64,000 nt of DNA, taken from Pedobacter cryoconitis. Its GTDB lineage: Bacteria; Bacteroidota; Bacteroidia; Sphingobacteriales; Sphingobacteriaceae. The notes beneath the pieces are model-generated. The model made no database searches and was not told where the DNA came from. It was given only the letters and a program-made list of their open reading frames with translations. The stretch's first letter is position 1, and each line of letters begins with the position of its first letter. The translations under genes and the position numbers were made by a program. This document shows positions 51,114 to 60,556 of this stretch, piece by piece. Where the stretch lies: assembly GCF_001590605.1 (NCBI RefSeq), contig NZ_CP014504.1, positions 2,728,001 through 2,792,000 of the forward strand, read 5' to 3'.

Positions 51114-52448
51114 CTATTGATGGGATACAATTACCGAAGGGAAATAATAACCACTATAAGAAACTGTCTTTTTAATTGCAGCCGTTATTGGATCATAGAA
51201 ATATAAGTTGTTTACACTAAAGTTTTCTCCGAAACCTGATTGTACAGTATTGACCAATAACTGATCCAACTTTGCATTATAGCTTAACCCAGCACCATAA
51301 AGTATCTTACCTGTAGGCAACATCAAAAACGGAGCTTGCAGAGAAGCATCATTTCCAGGGATATATTTATAGAGCTTTGTACCACCACTAAAAGATTCAT
51401 TTTTAGCAATAAAAACTGCGTTCTCTTTGGTAGAAGCCGTAATAGATCCAGGATGCCATGCACCCCATGAGCCAAAAACTGTAAAAGGAACTGTAATCGA
51501 TTCAACATCAAGTGAAGCATTGATTTTAAACAGCTTAGTACCACCTGCAGCCCAGATATTCCCATCTATAGTGCGGGTAAAGCCCACAGAAACACCAGGA
51601 ATCTTCTTCACTACTTTATTATCGGCTGCATTCAGGATCACTATGCCATCTGTTGAAGAAAGCACAAAAATATAACCACCTTGTTTGATCATATCGCCAA
51701 CCTGACCGCCTATGCCGTCAATAGTACGGCCAATAGCCAATGTATTTAAATCAACCGGGAATACTCCCTTACCTGAGCTCAGCAGTCCTTTAGTTTCATT
51801 AATACCCACAAATGAACGCCAGTCATTACCACCCTGACTCGGTATACGGGCCAGTTCTTTCATATTGTATTCATTCGTAACCACCATAGGGCCTCCTACT
51901 TTAGAAACCAGGTAAAACTTGTTTTTAAAAACAACACCAGATTGCAAGGTAGAAGATACAGGGTTCAGATCTTTGGCCGGATTTTCTTTCACAAAGATGC
52001 TGTCTTCCATTTTATTGGTATTGTAACGGTAAAAACTTACTGTCCCTGTTCCATGCCCAAACCAGCCTTCATTTAAGATATAAAAACCATTTTCATATTT
52101 ATCCCAAACATGGATCTGGTAATCAACAGTGATTTCACCACCAGCAGTAGCAGCTTTAAAGCTTATTTTAAAGTCTCCTTTATTCACCGCTTTAAAAGTA
52201 TATACAGAATCAGATCCGGTACGTGCACCATTCACCGTCCAGCTGTAAATAGCATTTTTAGTATTGGCAAGCTTAGGATGCAATAACAATGTATCATTAA
52301 CTGTAAGAGAATCCTTCCCATTATTCTTTAAAGATTCTGTAGTCTGCGGCTGTAGTAAAAGCGCTTTTTCATTATCTTTTTTACAAGAAGAAATAGTCAG
52401 GATGGATAGACTGGCAAACAAATAGGGTATTGATTTTTTAAAATTCAT
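51114..52448 (-). CDS. DUF5074-type beta-propeller lipoprotein of the B12 operon
   Basis: 444 residues. Lipoprotein signal with lipobox ISSC (Cys22). Residues ~45-115 form a PKD/Ig-like module (AIYSWTVNGARTGSDSVYTF). From ~118 a beta-propeller follows, opening GFYILNEGWFGHGTGTVSFY, which is the typical start of DUF5074 propellers, with blades around MVVTNEYNMKELARIPSQGG, IFVLSSTDGIVILNAADNKV and NIWAAGGTKLFKINAS. It is the last gene of a riboswitch-controlled operon, so it likely binds cobalamin or a corrinoid on the cell surface, like BtuG, to which it is related by fold. Confidence 0.82.
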   Translation of the reverse strand: MNFKKSIPYLFASLSILTISSCKKDNEKALLLQPQTTESLKNNGKDSLTVNDTLLLHPKLANTKNAIYSWTVNGARTGSDSVYTFKAVNKGDFKISFKAATAGGEITVDYQIHVWDKYENGFYILNEGWFGHGTGTVSFYRYNTNKMEDSIFVKENPAKDLNPVSSTLQSGVVFKNKFYLVSKVGGPMVVTNEYNMKELARIPSQGGNDWRSFVGINETKGLLSSGKGVFPVDLNTLAIGRTIDGIGGQVGDMIKQGGYIFVLSSTDGIVILNAADNKVVKKIPGVSVGFTRTIDGNIWAAGGTKLFKINASLDVESITVPFTVFGSWGAWHPGSITASTKENAVFIAKNESFSGGTKLYKYIPGNDASLQAPFLMLPTGKILYGAGLSYNAKLDQLLVNTVQSGFGENFSVNNLYFYDPITAAIKKTVSYSGYYFPSVIVSHQ

Positions 52449-52463
52449 TGGTTTTAATAATTG

Positions 52464-53363
52464 TTAATTTAAATCTGCAGCGCCTCTTACCTCGGTAGAA
52501 ATTTCGCCTAACATCGTATTGCCTTTTTCATTCTGTCCGGTATATACCTTTACGAAGTCGATTTTTGCTAAAGTAACAGGCTGACCAGCACTATTTACAG
52601 CCCATGAAAGATCAAATGAATTGTATTGGTTAGTTTCAAAATTGTCCCCGGTTGACCAGCTGTCTGTATAGCCATAGCTGAATGCGCGGTTCACATAAAT
52701 ATCTCCCTGCATACCCCAGGTAGACTTTAGCTTTGTTCCAGTAAAGGTTGTACTGGTTTGATTTGGCGCAAATAATGGGTAATAGTTATGTCTATGGAAC
52801 TGATTAACTTGTACTTGTCCTGATCCGCCCTGGTTATCCGTCCAGTTTACATTCGCTGTAGCATTAGGATTGGTATAAGTAATCTGGTAATTTTTAATCG
52901 TACCCACAGCATTGTATTCACTACCCGCAAGCTCATACCATGCATCATCTGGTAAACCATTGCCATTTACATCCTGGCTAACCATCACTATTCCAGGCTC
53001 TGACCATTGCAACACTGGGCCTAATGGATTACCATAAATAGCCAGATCATAGCCTTGTTTGTTGAGAATAGAGTGGTCAAATCCGAAAACGATATAACCG
53101 CCATAGCCACCAAGGGAGATCATACCAGTCTGGCTTACATCACCAATGATACGCTGTGCACCAGCTAAACTACCCAGACTTTCATTAATAAACTGTCCTG
53201 GAGCAGGTAAATATTCAAATACTCTGGAGATGAATTTACTATTGACAGCAGTAGTTTCTTTTCCTGTTGTTAATGCATGAGTTTCGTTTACATCTTTTTT
53301 ACATCCCGCAAATACAGCAGCACCTATCAGTGCGATTAAAAGGGGTTTTAAATTTGTGTTCAT
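52464..53363 (-). CDS. Surface lipoprotein of the B12 operon
   Basis: 299 residues. Lipobox VFAGC (Cys20) gives a lipoprotein. The body is a beta-rich domain with QFINESLGSLAGAQRIIGDV, MISLGGYGGYIVFGFDHSIL, DLAIYGNPLG, SEPGIVMVSQDVNGNGLPDD and AWYELAGSEY, ending in DFVKVYTGQNEKGN. The DxNGxGxPDD stretch looks like a calcium loop. Proteins of this type are repeatedly found in Bacteroidota cobalamin operons and called only cell surface protein. Position between the BtuG-like and DUF5074 genes (20 and 15 bases away) supports a role in corrinoid capture or docking. Confidence 0.78.
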   Translation of the reverse strand: MNTNLKPLLIALIGAAVFAGCKKDVNETHALTTGKETTAVNSKFISRVFEYLPAPGQFINESLGSLAGAQRIIGDVSQTGMISLGGYGGYIVFGFDHSILNKQGYDLAIYGNPLGPVLQWSEPGIVMVSQDVNGNGLPDDAWYELAGSEYNAVGTIKNYQITYTNPNATANVNWTDNQGGSGQVQVNQFHRHNYYPLFAPNQTSTTFTGTKLKSTWGMQGDIYVNRAFSYGYTDSWSTGDNFETNQYNSFDLSWAVNSAGQPVTLAKIDFVKVYTGQNEKGNTMLGEISTEVRGAADLN

Positions 53364-53383
53364 AGTTATATCTGGTTGATTGG

Positions 53384-54520
53384 TTAATAAACAAAAGCAA
53401 AATGTGCAGGAATATCACCTGTGGTTACTTGAAATTTCTTTATACCCGCAGAATTAAAGCAATATAAAGTACCAGGAGAAACATAATCCTTTGCGTCAGT
53501 CACAAATACATCCTTGGTAATCGGGTTAACCGCAATTCCATAAGGAATTGTTATTTCTTTATTTGTACCATCGGTAATGAAACTCTTGCTCAATGGAGTC
53601 TCTGTTTTCACATCAATCATTCCATAGGTAATTTTATTATCACCCGTTTCATAATTATATTCAGTACTATAGTAGTAAGCAAGATCATCATCTATTACAA
53701 TTTCACTTACTCCTATATCAAATGATTTTTTCACCTTTTCAGTTTGGGTATCAATAACGAAAAGTTTAGAAGGTATATTCATGTAATCCCCTCTTGAACT
53801 CACATACAAATCACCATATTTATCTGCCTTCAGGCGATGAAGATTAATAGCCACATCAATTTTATTCGTTACCTGAAAGCTATTCAGATCAATCACAGAA
53901 ACCGTTCTTTCATAATTTGTAGCACTGTAACCACCAGAATTGGCTACAAATAATTTACCTCTCACTACAGCCAGTTCTTCTGGCTGACGACCAACTTCAA
54001 CACGTCTTTTTTCGGTAAGTGTTGCCGTATCGATCTCAATAACAACACCATTGCCAGCTGTAGGATCACCTAAAGTACCTAAATAGGCACTTGCATAACC
54101 CTTGCCTTTATAGAAAGTGATGTATCTGCAATTGGTGAAAGGAATCTGACCGATTTTTTTACCGGTTTTAGCATTTAAAACCTCTATTTTATTAGAGAGA
54201 TTCACAACTACGTATACTTTAGAACCATATACACCTATATCATTCCCCACATCACCCAAGCCTTTAACGATTTCAGGATTGGCCTGGTTATAGATATTCC
54301 GGCTATAATAACCAGAAGAAAAATCTAAATAATCCAAGGAGGCTTTATTCATATTCATATTGCCTTCATTGAGTAAATAAAGGCCTTTTACAGGACCAGA
54401 TGGTGTTGGTTCCAGTATTTCGACTTGTTCAGGAGCTGGCTGAGGGTCCTTCCTGCAAGAAAACAGGGATGCTGATACCATAATGGCCAGTGATAAACGA
54501 TAAAGGAGCTGTTTTTTCAT
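53384..54520 (-). CDS. BtuG-like YncE-type beta-propeller lipoprotein
   Basis: 378 residues. Lipobox ASLFSC (Cys22). The propeller opens GLYLLNEGNMNMNKASLDYL and has blades with KVYVVVNLSNKIEVLNAKTG, ELAVVRGKLFVANSGGYSAT, TVSVIDLNSFQVTNKI and GDLYVSSRGDY, ending IPAHFAFVY. It fits the YncE/BtuG group of seven-bladed propellers that hold vitamin B12 at very high affinity on BtuB in Bacteroides. It follows the BtuB-like receptor by 23 bases and is under the same riboswitch, so it should form the lid or capture subunit of the receptor. Confidence 0.85.
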   Translation of the reverse strand: MKKQLLYRLSLAIMVSASLFSCRKDPQPAPEQVEILEPTPSGPVKGLYLLNEGNMNMNKASLDYLDFSSGYYSRNIYNQANPEIVKGLGDVGNDIGVYGSKVYVVVNLSNKIEVLNAKTGKKIGQIPFTNCRYITFYKGKGYASAYLGTLGDPTAGNGVVIEIDTATLTEKRRVEVGRQPEELAVVRGKLFVANSGGYSATNYERTVSVIDLNSFQVTNKIDVAINLHRLKADKYGDLYVSSRGDYMNIPSKLFVIDTQTEKVKKSFDIGVSEIVIDDDLAYYYSTEYNYETGDNKITYGMIDVKTETPLSKSFITDGTNKEITIPYGIAVNPITKDVFVTDAKDYVSPGTLYCFNSAGIKKFQVTTGDIPAHFAFVY

Positions 54521-54543
54521 GTTTGATTATTTAAGGTTATATT

Positions 54544-56583
54544 TTAATAAGAGTAAGCTATGGTGAAACGATACGAACGGCCAGGCATCGGGAAATTGGC
54601 AATCACATCGTAATATTGATTCAGGAAGTTGTTTACTTCAGCAGAAAGACGAAAGCGATCGTGCTTCAACACTTTGGTATAATGAAAGGCAATATCATGC
54701 GTATACCAGGCAGGTACATAATTATATACATTATTGGCTCCCTGATTAAACCGCTGACCAACATAGATATAACTATAATTCATGGCCAGATTTTTCCAGT
54801 CAGCGCCCAAAATAAAGGAGCCGCTGTTTACTGGTGTATATACAATCTGATTTCTATAATTCAGGTTCTTATCAGTTACGTTTAGCGCCTGTTGATAGGT
54901 ATAAGTTAACCCGGTAGTCAAGGAAAGATCCGTGGCGATATTCCATGCGGTCTGTACATTCACATCCAGCCCTTTGATTTCTACTCTGCCCAGGTTTTGC
55001 ATGCTCCAGCGAAACAAGTTTGCACTGGGTACAGCAACAATTTTGTTTTTTACCTTATTGTAATAAGCATCAGTCTGAATTGATATTTGCTGTAATTTCT
55101 GTCCTTTAAAAGTCTTGATATAGGTCAGTCCCAGATCATATTGTTTGGTATATTCTGGTTTGAGCAATGTATTGCCAATAGAGGTATAATACAAATCGTT
55201 AAAAGTAGGCATCCGGAAAATACTCTTGTAAAAACTACGTATACGGAATTCCTTCAGGCTGTCAAATGGCTGCCACGAAACCATTACCGTAGGTGTGAGC
55301 TCATTTTTGTTTCCCGCAGAAAAAAACTGCTTTACTTTATCATTTACATAAGTGCTGAGTAAATTTGCCTGCACATCAATTCTTTCAAAATGAATTTGGG
55401 TAGCTAATGCTGTCAGGAAGGTATTCCTTGTGGGATAAGCAAAGTAGTCCAGATTTGCATCTAAAGTGTTATACTGATAATCACCCGATAAAACTACATC
55501 CCAGAATGAATTGATTTTATACCGGTTGGTCAATGATAAATAGAGTTCCCGTTGTTTGAATCTGTTATCCAGGAATCCATTGTCTTTCACAAAATCCGGA
55601 TCCAGATAGCGCACATAATCCCTGGCGTATTTTGCTGAGGCCATCAGGTTATATCTACCCGCCTCTTTTTTATAACTGGATTGAACAAAAAAGTTCTCAT
55701 TCCATAAACGCTGAGTGAAGTCATACCTGTTACTGACAATTGCACCAGGCAAACCCTGATGATCTTTATAGTAATACACTTTGGCTGCCCAAACACTACT
55801 ATCTTGCAATTTGCCATTCAATCCTGCCTCTGCACGCATCGTTTCGATGTCTGCATTCTTTCTTACAAATGTGCTGTCATACACTCCGTTGGTATACCTG
55901 AACTTATAGCGTCCATTCGCATTTTTATATTCCGTACTCAAAGAAGCAGAAATGGCATCGCTGATTTTATGCTGCCATAACACGCTTGGATTAATCAGCC
56001 CAAATGAGCCTCCTTTAACAGCAGCTTTAACGTGATCGGTCTGCCCATTTTCAAATTCAGGTTGTTTGGCATTCAGGTATAGAGAACTTCCAGAGGCGAA
56101 ACCTCTTGCGGATTGGAAAATAGTACTCTTCTGTCCATTATAAAGTTCTATTTCTTCGATATTGTCTAAGGAGAACTTGCCCAGATCGACTTGTCCATTT
56201 TGCGCATTCCCTAATTGTACACCATCATAAAATACGGCGGTGTGGTTAGTGCCCATACTTCTGACGTTAATCGTCTTTAAGCCCCCTATCCCTCCGTAAT
56301 CTTTCAATTGTACACCAGAGAAAAACCGGATCGCATCTGCAACCGATAAACTATTTAATCTTTCGAGATCTTTGCCAGACAGGATTTGTAATGGGGAAGC
56401 GGAAAGCTGACGTTTGCCAAGTTTTATAGCACGAATAGAAACTTCTTTCAGCTCATTCGCCTTCTTTACGGAGTCGGTTTGTGCTGAAGAATTATAAGGC
56501 ACAAAAATCCCAAGCCATAGTATAGCAGAAAAGCCGAAAAAAGAATTACAAATGCCATCAAAGGCAAATTTTCTTTTAGTCAT
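54544..56583 (-). CDS. btuB: TonB-dependent receptor, BtuB-like
   Basis: 679 residues from the ATG at 56583 (MTKRKFAFDGICNSFF); a GTG at 56604 would add seven residues. A hydrophobic signal leads to SSAQTD. A TonB-box-like ELKEVSIRA precedes the plug domain (SVADAIRFFSGVQLKDYGGI, IEEIELYNGQKSTIF). The 22-strand barrel ends NFPMPGRSYRFTIAYSY, with the C-terminal aromatic residue needed for assembly. The length is typical of BtuB and much shorter than SusC. With a cobalamin riboswitch upstream and BtuG-like lipoproteins downstream, it should import vitamin B12 or related corrinoids across the outer membrane. Confidence 0.92.
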   Translation of the reverse strand: MTKRKFAFDGICNSFFGFSAILWLGIFVPYNSSAQTDSVKKANELKEVSIRAIKLGKRQLSASPLQILSGKDLERLNSLSVADAIRFFSGVQLKDYGGIGGLKTINVRSMGTNHTAVFYDGVQLGNAQNGQVDLGKFSLDNIEEIELYNGQKSTIFQSARGFASGSSLYLNAKQPEFENGQTDHVKAAVKGGSFGLINPSVLWQHKISDAISASLSTEYKNANGRYKFRYTNGVYDSTFVRKNADIETMRAEAGLNGKLQDSSVWAAKVYYYKDHQGLPGAIVSNRYDFTQRLWNENFFVQSSYKKEAGRYNLMASAKYARDYVRYLDPDFVKDNGFLDNRFKQRELYLSLTNRYKINSFWDVVLSGDYQYNTLDANLDYFAYPTRNTFLTALATQIHFERIDVQANLLSTYVNDKVKQFFSAGNKNELTPTVMVSWQPFDSLKEFRIRSFYKSIFRMPTFNDLYYTSIGNTLLKPEYTKQYDLGLTYIKTFKGQKLQQISIQTDAYYNKVKNKIVAVPSANLFRWSMQNLGRVEIKGLDVNVQTAWNIATDLSLTTGLTYTYQQALNVTDKNLNYRNQIVYTPVNSGSFILGADWKNLAMNYSYIYVGQRFNQGANNVYNYVPAWYTHDIAFHYTKVLKHDRFRLSAEVNNFLNQYYDVIANFPMPGRSYRFTIAYSY

Positions 56584-56685
56584 TTTGTTGTGAGGGTTAC
56601 CCACAGCAAACAGCAGATTAAGGAAATGATTACGTCAATAAAAGCACTCACCCCTAGCTTCAATCCCCGAAAGCTATGAAATTAT

Positions 56686-56856
56686 AAGGCTAGAGGCAGG
56701 TCTTCTGACTTACTCCCGGAGATTCATGCCTTCCCCGTGTTTTTAACATGAGTGGCTGGATATGGATTCCGTTAAGGAGCTTACAGCTGCGGGACAGTTA
56801 TGGATTTACACCATATTCCCTTTTAATCCTGACCAGCGAGATCAGGAACCAAAAGC
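56686..56856 (-). ncRNA. Cobalamin riboswitch
   Basis: On the minus strand the conserved core GGTGTAAATCC with CCCGCAGCTGTAA (within 56781-56820) is present, then GCCACT and GGGGAAGGC, and the B12 box AGTCAGAAGACCTGCC (about 56710-56695). The order and spacing match the AdoCbl-type riboswitch. About 80-100 nt separate it from the btuB start, enough for an expression platform; an AGCTT/AAGCT hairpin near 56665 may be part. It should repress the B12-uptake operon when cobalamin is plentiful. Confidence 0.95.
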
Positions 56857-56860
56857 GACG

Positions 56861-56868
56861 CAAAGTTA
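56861..56868 (-). promoter_or_regulatory. -7 promoter box before the cobalamin riboswitch
   Basis: TAACTTTG on the minus strand fits TAnnTTTG exactly and places the transcript start a few bases before the first riboswitch stem. Confidence 0.65.
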
Positions 56869-56909
56869 TTAAAATAAGCGATATAGCATGACATGCTATT
56901 TAATTTTTT

Positions 56910-57803
56910 TTACTCCTCTCCCATTAAATTTTTCTTGTACCCTTCTAATTTTTCCATTTCCTCAGTGGGCAGTACAGGATATTTGAGTTTCATTCCTTTG
57001 AAAGTTTCTTCCAGGATCTGGCTAATGGTCAAACGGGCAAACCATTTTTTATCAGCTGGAATAATATACCAGGGTGCATTTTTAGTCGATGTTTCTGTAA
57101 TCGCATCTTCGTAAGCTACCATATAATCTTTCCATAACGCTCTTTCAGCAATATCTGCGGAGGAGAACTTCCAGTTTTTTGCAGGATCATTTATTCGGTC
57201 CAGAAAACGCACTTTTTGTTCATCCTGCGAAACATAAAGAAAGAACTTAAGGATGATCGTTCCATTCTCAGTCAGTTGTTTCTCGAAATTACGAATACTT
57301 TCATAGCGCGCTTTCCAAAAGTTCTTATCTACTTTTTTAACGTCCTCATACCCCGGAATTCTTTCATTTAATATATATTCAGGGTGAACCTTACAAACAA
57401 GTACATTCTCGTAATGTGACCGGTTATGAATACCAATTCTACCTCTTTGAGGCAGCGCAAGATAGTGTCTCCATAAAAAGTCATGCGCATATTCATTGGA
57501 ATTGGGTGTTTTAAAACTAAACACCTGGCAACCCTGAGGATTTAAGCCAGACATCACATGCGAAATTGCGCTATCCTTTCCTGCAGCATCCATCGCCTGA
57601 AAAATAATCAGTACTGAATGTGAATTTTCAGCATACAATGTTTCCTGATGATTGCTTAATTTTTCCTTAATAGAGGCGAGCGTTGCCTTACCAACTTTCT
57701 TACCGAGATCTCCATTATAATGGGTACTGTAGTCTTTTAACTTTATCTTTTGACCTGCGGGCGCTAAAAAGCGGTTGGTTTCTTTACTCATTGATCGTAT
57801 CAT
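56910..57803 (-). CDS. ppk2: Polyphosphate kinase 2 family protein
   Basis: 297 residues. The PPK2 Walker A motif is FQAMDAAGKDS near residue 70, Walker B is HNRSHYENVLV, and the lid region has WRHYLALPQRGRIGI; later blocks are FLYVSQDEQKVRFLDRI, NWKFSSADIAERALW and WYIIPADKKWFARL. It transfers phosphate between polyphosphate and nucleotides, usually making ADP/ATP or GDP/GTP. Length and the SHYE motif suggest the one-domain class able to phosphorylate AMP and ADP, but subclass cannot be decided by eye. It is divergent from the PBP1A gene. Confidence 0.92.
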   Translation of the reverse strand: MIRSMSKETNRFLAPAGQKIKLKDYSTHYNGDLGKKVGKATLASIKEKLSNHQETLYAENSHSVLIIFQAMDAAGKDSAISHVMSGLNPQGCQVFSFKTPNSNEYAHDFLWRHYLALPQRGRIGIHNRSHYENVLVCKVHPEYILNERIPGYEDVKKVDKNFWKARYESIRNFEKQLTENGTIILKFFLYVSQDEQKVRFLDRINDPAKNWKFSSADIAERALWKDYMVAYEDAITETSTKNAPWYIIPADKKWFARLTISQILEETFKGMKLKYPVLPTEEMEKLEGYKKNLMGEE

Positions 57804-58048
57804 TTAAATCGCATCTGAACAGACGGGATTTCAATTTACCAAAAATCAAGCCATATCAAATACTACCCGTACCTATTTCTTGTTTATAAAATTCTGAATT
57901 TGGTTTAAATTGTCTTTCTTTGCCTTCTAAATTGAGCTATATTTCCAGTATATATACTTAAGAATCCAACGATTTCGTTTAAAGGGTTTGATTTGGATAT
58001 AGGCTCAGCAAAGCTTACACTGTTTTACTAATTTTTTGACCATACTAT

Positions 58049-60511
58049 ATGTTTAAAGAGATCCATAATAAATACCTGCGTTACTTCTCCGTATTTATTT
58101 TCTGTATCATCATTTTCTTCTGTGCACTTCAACTGAATTTTCTGTGGCTGTTCGGCTACTCTCCTTCCTATAAGGATATTAAACTACCTACGCAAAGTGT
58201 GGGTTCGGAACTTTACACTTCAGACGGGAAGTTAATAGGGCGATACTACAAAGAGAACCGTACCCCTGTTATTTTCAAACAGATTTCACCAAGTGTAATC
58301 AATGCATTGGTCGCAACAGAAGATGTCCGTTTCTACAAACATATGGGAATTGATTTCAGGTCATTATTATCAAGCGGTCTTTCAACAGCCACAGGCGATA
58401 AAAGAGGTGCAAGTACGATCACCCAACAGCTGGCAAAAAACATGTACCGCACAAGGTATAACAAGTCACAAGGCTTTATCAAGCATATTCCTGTCATCAG
58501 AACTATCGTTTCCAAGTTAAAAGAATGGATGACAGCTGTAAAACTGGAAGGCAATTATTCTAAAAATGAGATTATTACCATGTACCTGAATACAGTTTCA
58601 TTCGGGAACAATGCTTACGGGATTAAAACAGCAGCGAGAGTTTATTTTGATAAACAAACTGATTCGCTGAGCGTACCTGAATCTGCTATGTTAGTGGGCA
58701 TGCTGAAAGGCACGACTACTTATAACCCGATCAGAAATCCTGAAAGGGCTCTGGAAAGAAGAAACGTTTCCTTATCCCAAATGAATAAGTACGGCTATAT
58801 TACTGCTGCTGAACTTACGCAATATAAAAATACACCAGTAAAACTTAAACAAGGCAGAGAAGATGAAGGCAGTGATGGCGATTCCTACCTGAGGGCCGCA
58901 GTAGCTAAATACCTGGAAGCCTGGTGTAATAAAAACGGATATGACCTTTACGAAGATGGCCTTAAAATATATACCACCATTGACTCTAAACTTCAAAAAT
59001 ATGCGGAGGAAGCTGTAGCAGAACAAATGAAAGTTGTTCAGCGCAGGTTTTACAGCGTCTGGGGAAAAGAAGACCCATGGCAGGATTCTGAAAAGAAGAA
59101 AGTAGATTATCCTGGCCGTGCAATGAAGAATCTTCCGATTTATGCCATGCTGGAGAAAAAATACCCAAACAATCCTGATTCAGTAACCTCTTATTTCAAC
59201 AAGAAGAAAAAGATGAAAATATTCACCTACAAAGGTGACCGTGACACACTTTTCTCTACATTGGATTCTATCCGTTACTACGGCAAAATTATGAATACCG
59301 GGATGATGACTTTAGATCCTTTCAATGGTAAGATCAAAGTATGGGTAGGTGGTTTAGATCATAAGTTCTTTAAATATGACCACGTAAACCAATCTAAACG
59401 TCAGGCGGGTTCAACTTTCAAACCATTCGCTTACCTTGCTGCTTTTGAAAGCGGCATGAGCCCTTGTGATACTTTCATTGACAAGCCAGTTAAAATCAAA
59501 TACGAAGAAAAAGGTAAAACCGAATATTGGGAACCTAGAAATGCCAGCTGGGATAACAGTTACCGTGAAACTTCACTGCGTGCGGCAATGGGTCGTTCAA
59601 TTAATACGATTACTGCGCAGGTAACAGAAAAAGTAGGCTGGGAAAATGTAGTTAAATGGGCGCATGAGTGCGGTATTGACAGTCATCTGGAATCTGTGCC
59701 TTCTGTAAGTTTAGGCCCTAATGATGTTTCTGTATTTGAAATGGTGAGAGCTTATGGAACATTCCTGAATAAAGGAGTAAGAACAGACCCAATTTTAGTA
59801 GAAAGAATTACGGATCAGGATGGTAATTCACTGGAAGATTTCGTCGCTAAAACTAAAAGGGTAATTTCTGAAGAAATTGCCTGGCTAATGCTTTATATGT
59901 TCAGAGGCGGGATGGATGAACCAGGAGGAACGTCAAGAGCATTATGGGAATGGGACCTTTGGAAAGAAAATAACCAGATTGGTGGTAAAACAGGAACTTC
60001 TTCAGACTATGTAGATGCCTGGTATATGGGCATTACCAAAGACCTGGTAACAGGTGTGTGGGTAGGTTGTGATGAACGTTCAGCTCACTTTAAGAATGGT
60101 GAAACTGGTGAAGGATCACGTACCGCTCTACCTATTTTCGCTAAGTTTATGGAAAAGGTCTACCATGATAAGAGTACAGGTTACACTTACGGGCCATTCC
60201 CAAAAGCAACTGTACCCATTACAAGAAACTATAACTGCCCTACCCCGGTTTACGCAGTAGATACAGCTAAAACAGATAGCGTAGTTACAGATTCATTACA
60301 CGTTGCTGTACCTGCAGAAGGAGAGAAACCTGCAGAAAAGCCCGATGAAGTAAAAAGCGAAACTCCTGAAGCTCCAGTAAAACAGCTGACACCAGCAACA
60401 GTACCACTGACCAGAAAAGAGCAACGCGAGCTCAGAAGAAAGAAACGTCAGGAAGAAAAGGATAAGAAAAAAGAAGAGGAAAAGAAAAAGGACGAAGAGA
60501 AAAAGAAATAA
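58049..60511 (+). CDS. Bifunctional penicillin-binding protein 1A
   Basis: 820 residues. One N-terminal membrane anchor (FIFCIIIFFCALQLNFLW). The glycosyltransferase domain (~60-260) has ATEDVRFYKHMGID with catalytic Glu, GASTITQQLAKNMY and NEIITMYLNTVSFGN. The transpeptidase domain (~430-690) has the SxxK motif in AGSTFKPFAYLA, SxN as SIN in GRSINTITAQ, and KTG in IGGKTGTSSDY. The last ~80 residues are Pro/Glu/Lys-rich, ending in a run of Lys and Glu (EEKKKDEEKKK). It polymerises and crosslinks peptidoglycan. It is a single gene divergent from ppk2. Confidence 0.95.
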   Translation: MFKEIHNKYLRYFSVFIFCIIIFFCALQLNFLWLFGYSPSYKDIKLPTQSVGSELYTSDGKLIGRYYKENRTPVIFKQISPSVINALVATEDVRFYKHMGIDFRSLLSSGLSTATGDKRGASTITQQLAKNMYRTRYNKSQGFIKHIPVIRTIVSKLKEWMTAVKLEGNYSKNEIITMYLNTVSFGNNAYGIKTAARVYFDKQTDSLSVPESAMLVGMLKGTTTYNPIRNPERALERRNVSLSQMNKYGYITAAELTQYKNTPVKLKQGREDEGSDGDSYLRAAVAKYLEAWCNKNGYDLYEDGLKIYTTIDSKLQKYAEEAVAEQMKVVQRRFYSVWGKEDPWQDSEKKKVDYPGRAMKNLPIYAMLEKKYPNNPDSVTSYFNKKKKMKIFTYKGDRDTLFSTLDSIRYYGKIMNTGMMTLDPFNGKIKVWVGGLDHKFFKYDHVNQSKRQAGSTFKPFAYLAAFESGMSPCDTFIDKPVKIKYEEKGKTEYWEPRNASWDNSYRETSLRAAMGRSINTITAQVTEKVGWENVVKWAHECGIDSHLESVPSVSLGPNDVSVFEMVRAYGTFLNKGVRTDPILVERITDQDGNSLEDFVAKTKRVISEEIAWLMLYMFRGGMDEPGGTSRALWEWDLWKENNQIGGKTGTSSDYVDAWYMGITKDLVTGVWVGCDERSAHFKNGETGEGSRTALPIFAKFMEKVYHDKSTGYTYGPFPKATVPITRNYNCPTPVYAVDTAKTDSVVTDSLHVAVPAEGEKPAEKPDEVKSETPEAPVKQLTPATVPLTRKEQRELRRKKRQEEKDKKKEEEKKKDEEKKK

Positions 60512-60514
60512 CCC

Positions 60515-60556
60515 AAACAGGCCAGTAGGACATTCTCTCTCCTCACTGGCCTGTTT
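60515..60556 (+). terminator. Hairpin after the PBP1A gene
   Basis: AAACAGGCCAGT (60515-60526) and ACTGGCCTGTTT (60545-60556) form a perfect 12-bp stem with an 18-base loop. The T-run is short, so termination may be partial. It touches the stop codon of the convergent ORF6N gene. Confidence 0.75.

Noticed and set aside
51516..51675. Short plus-strand frames within the DUF5074 gene
   Set aside because: They mirror codon periodicity of the real minus-strand gene and have no coding features.
60515..60556. Insertion-sequence inverted repeat
   Set aside because: The 12-bp arms enclose only 18 bases and lie between convergent genes; a terminator hairpin explains them.
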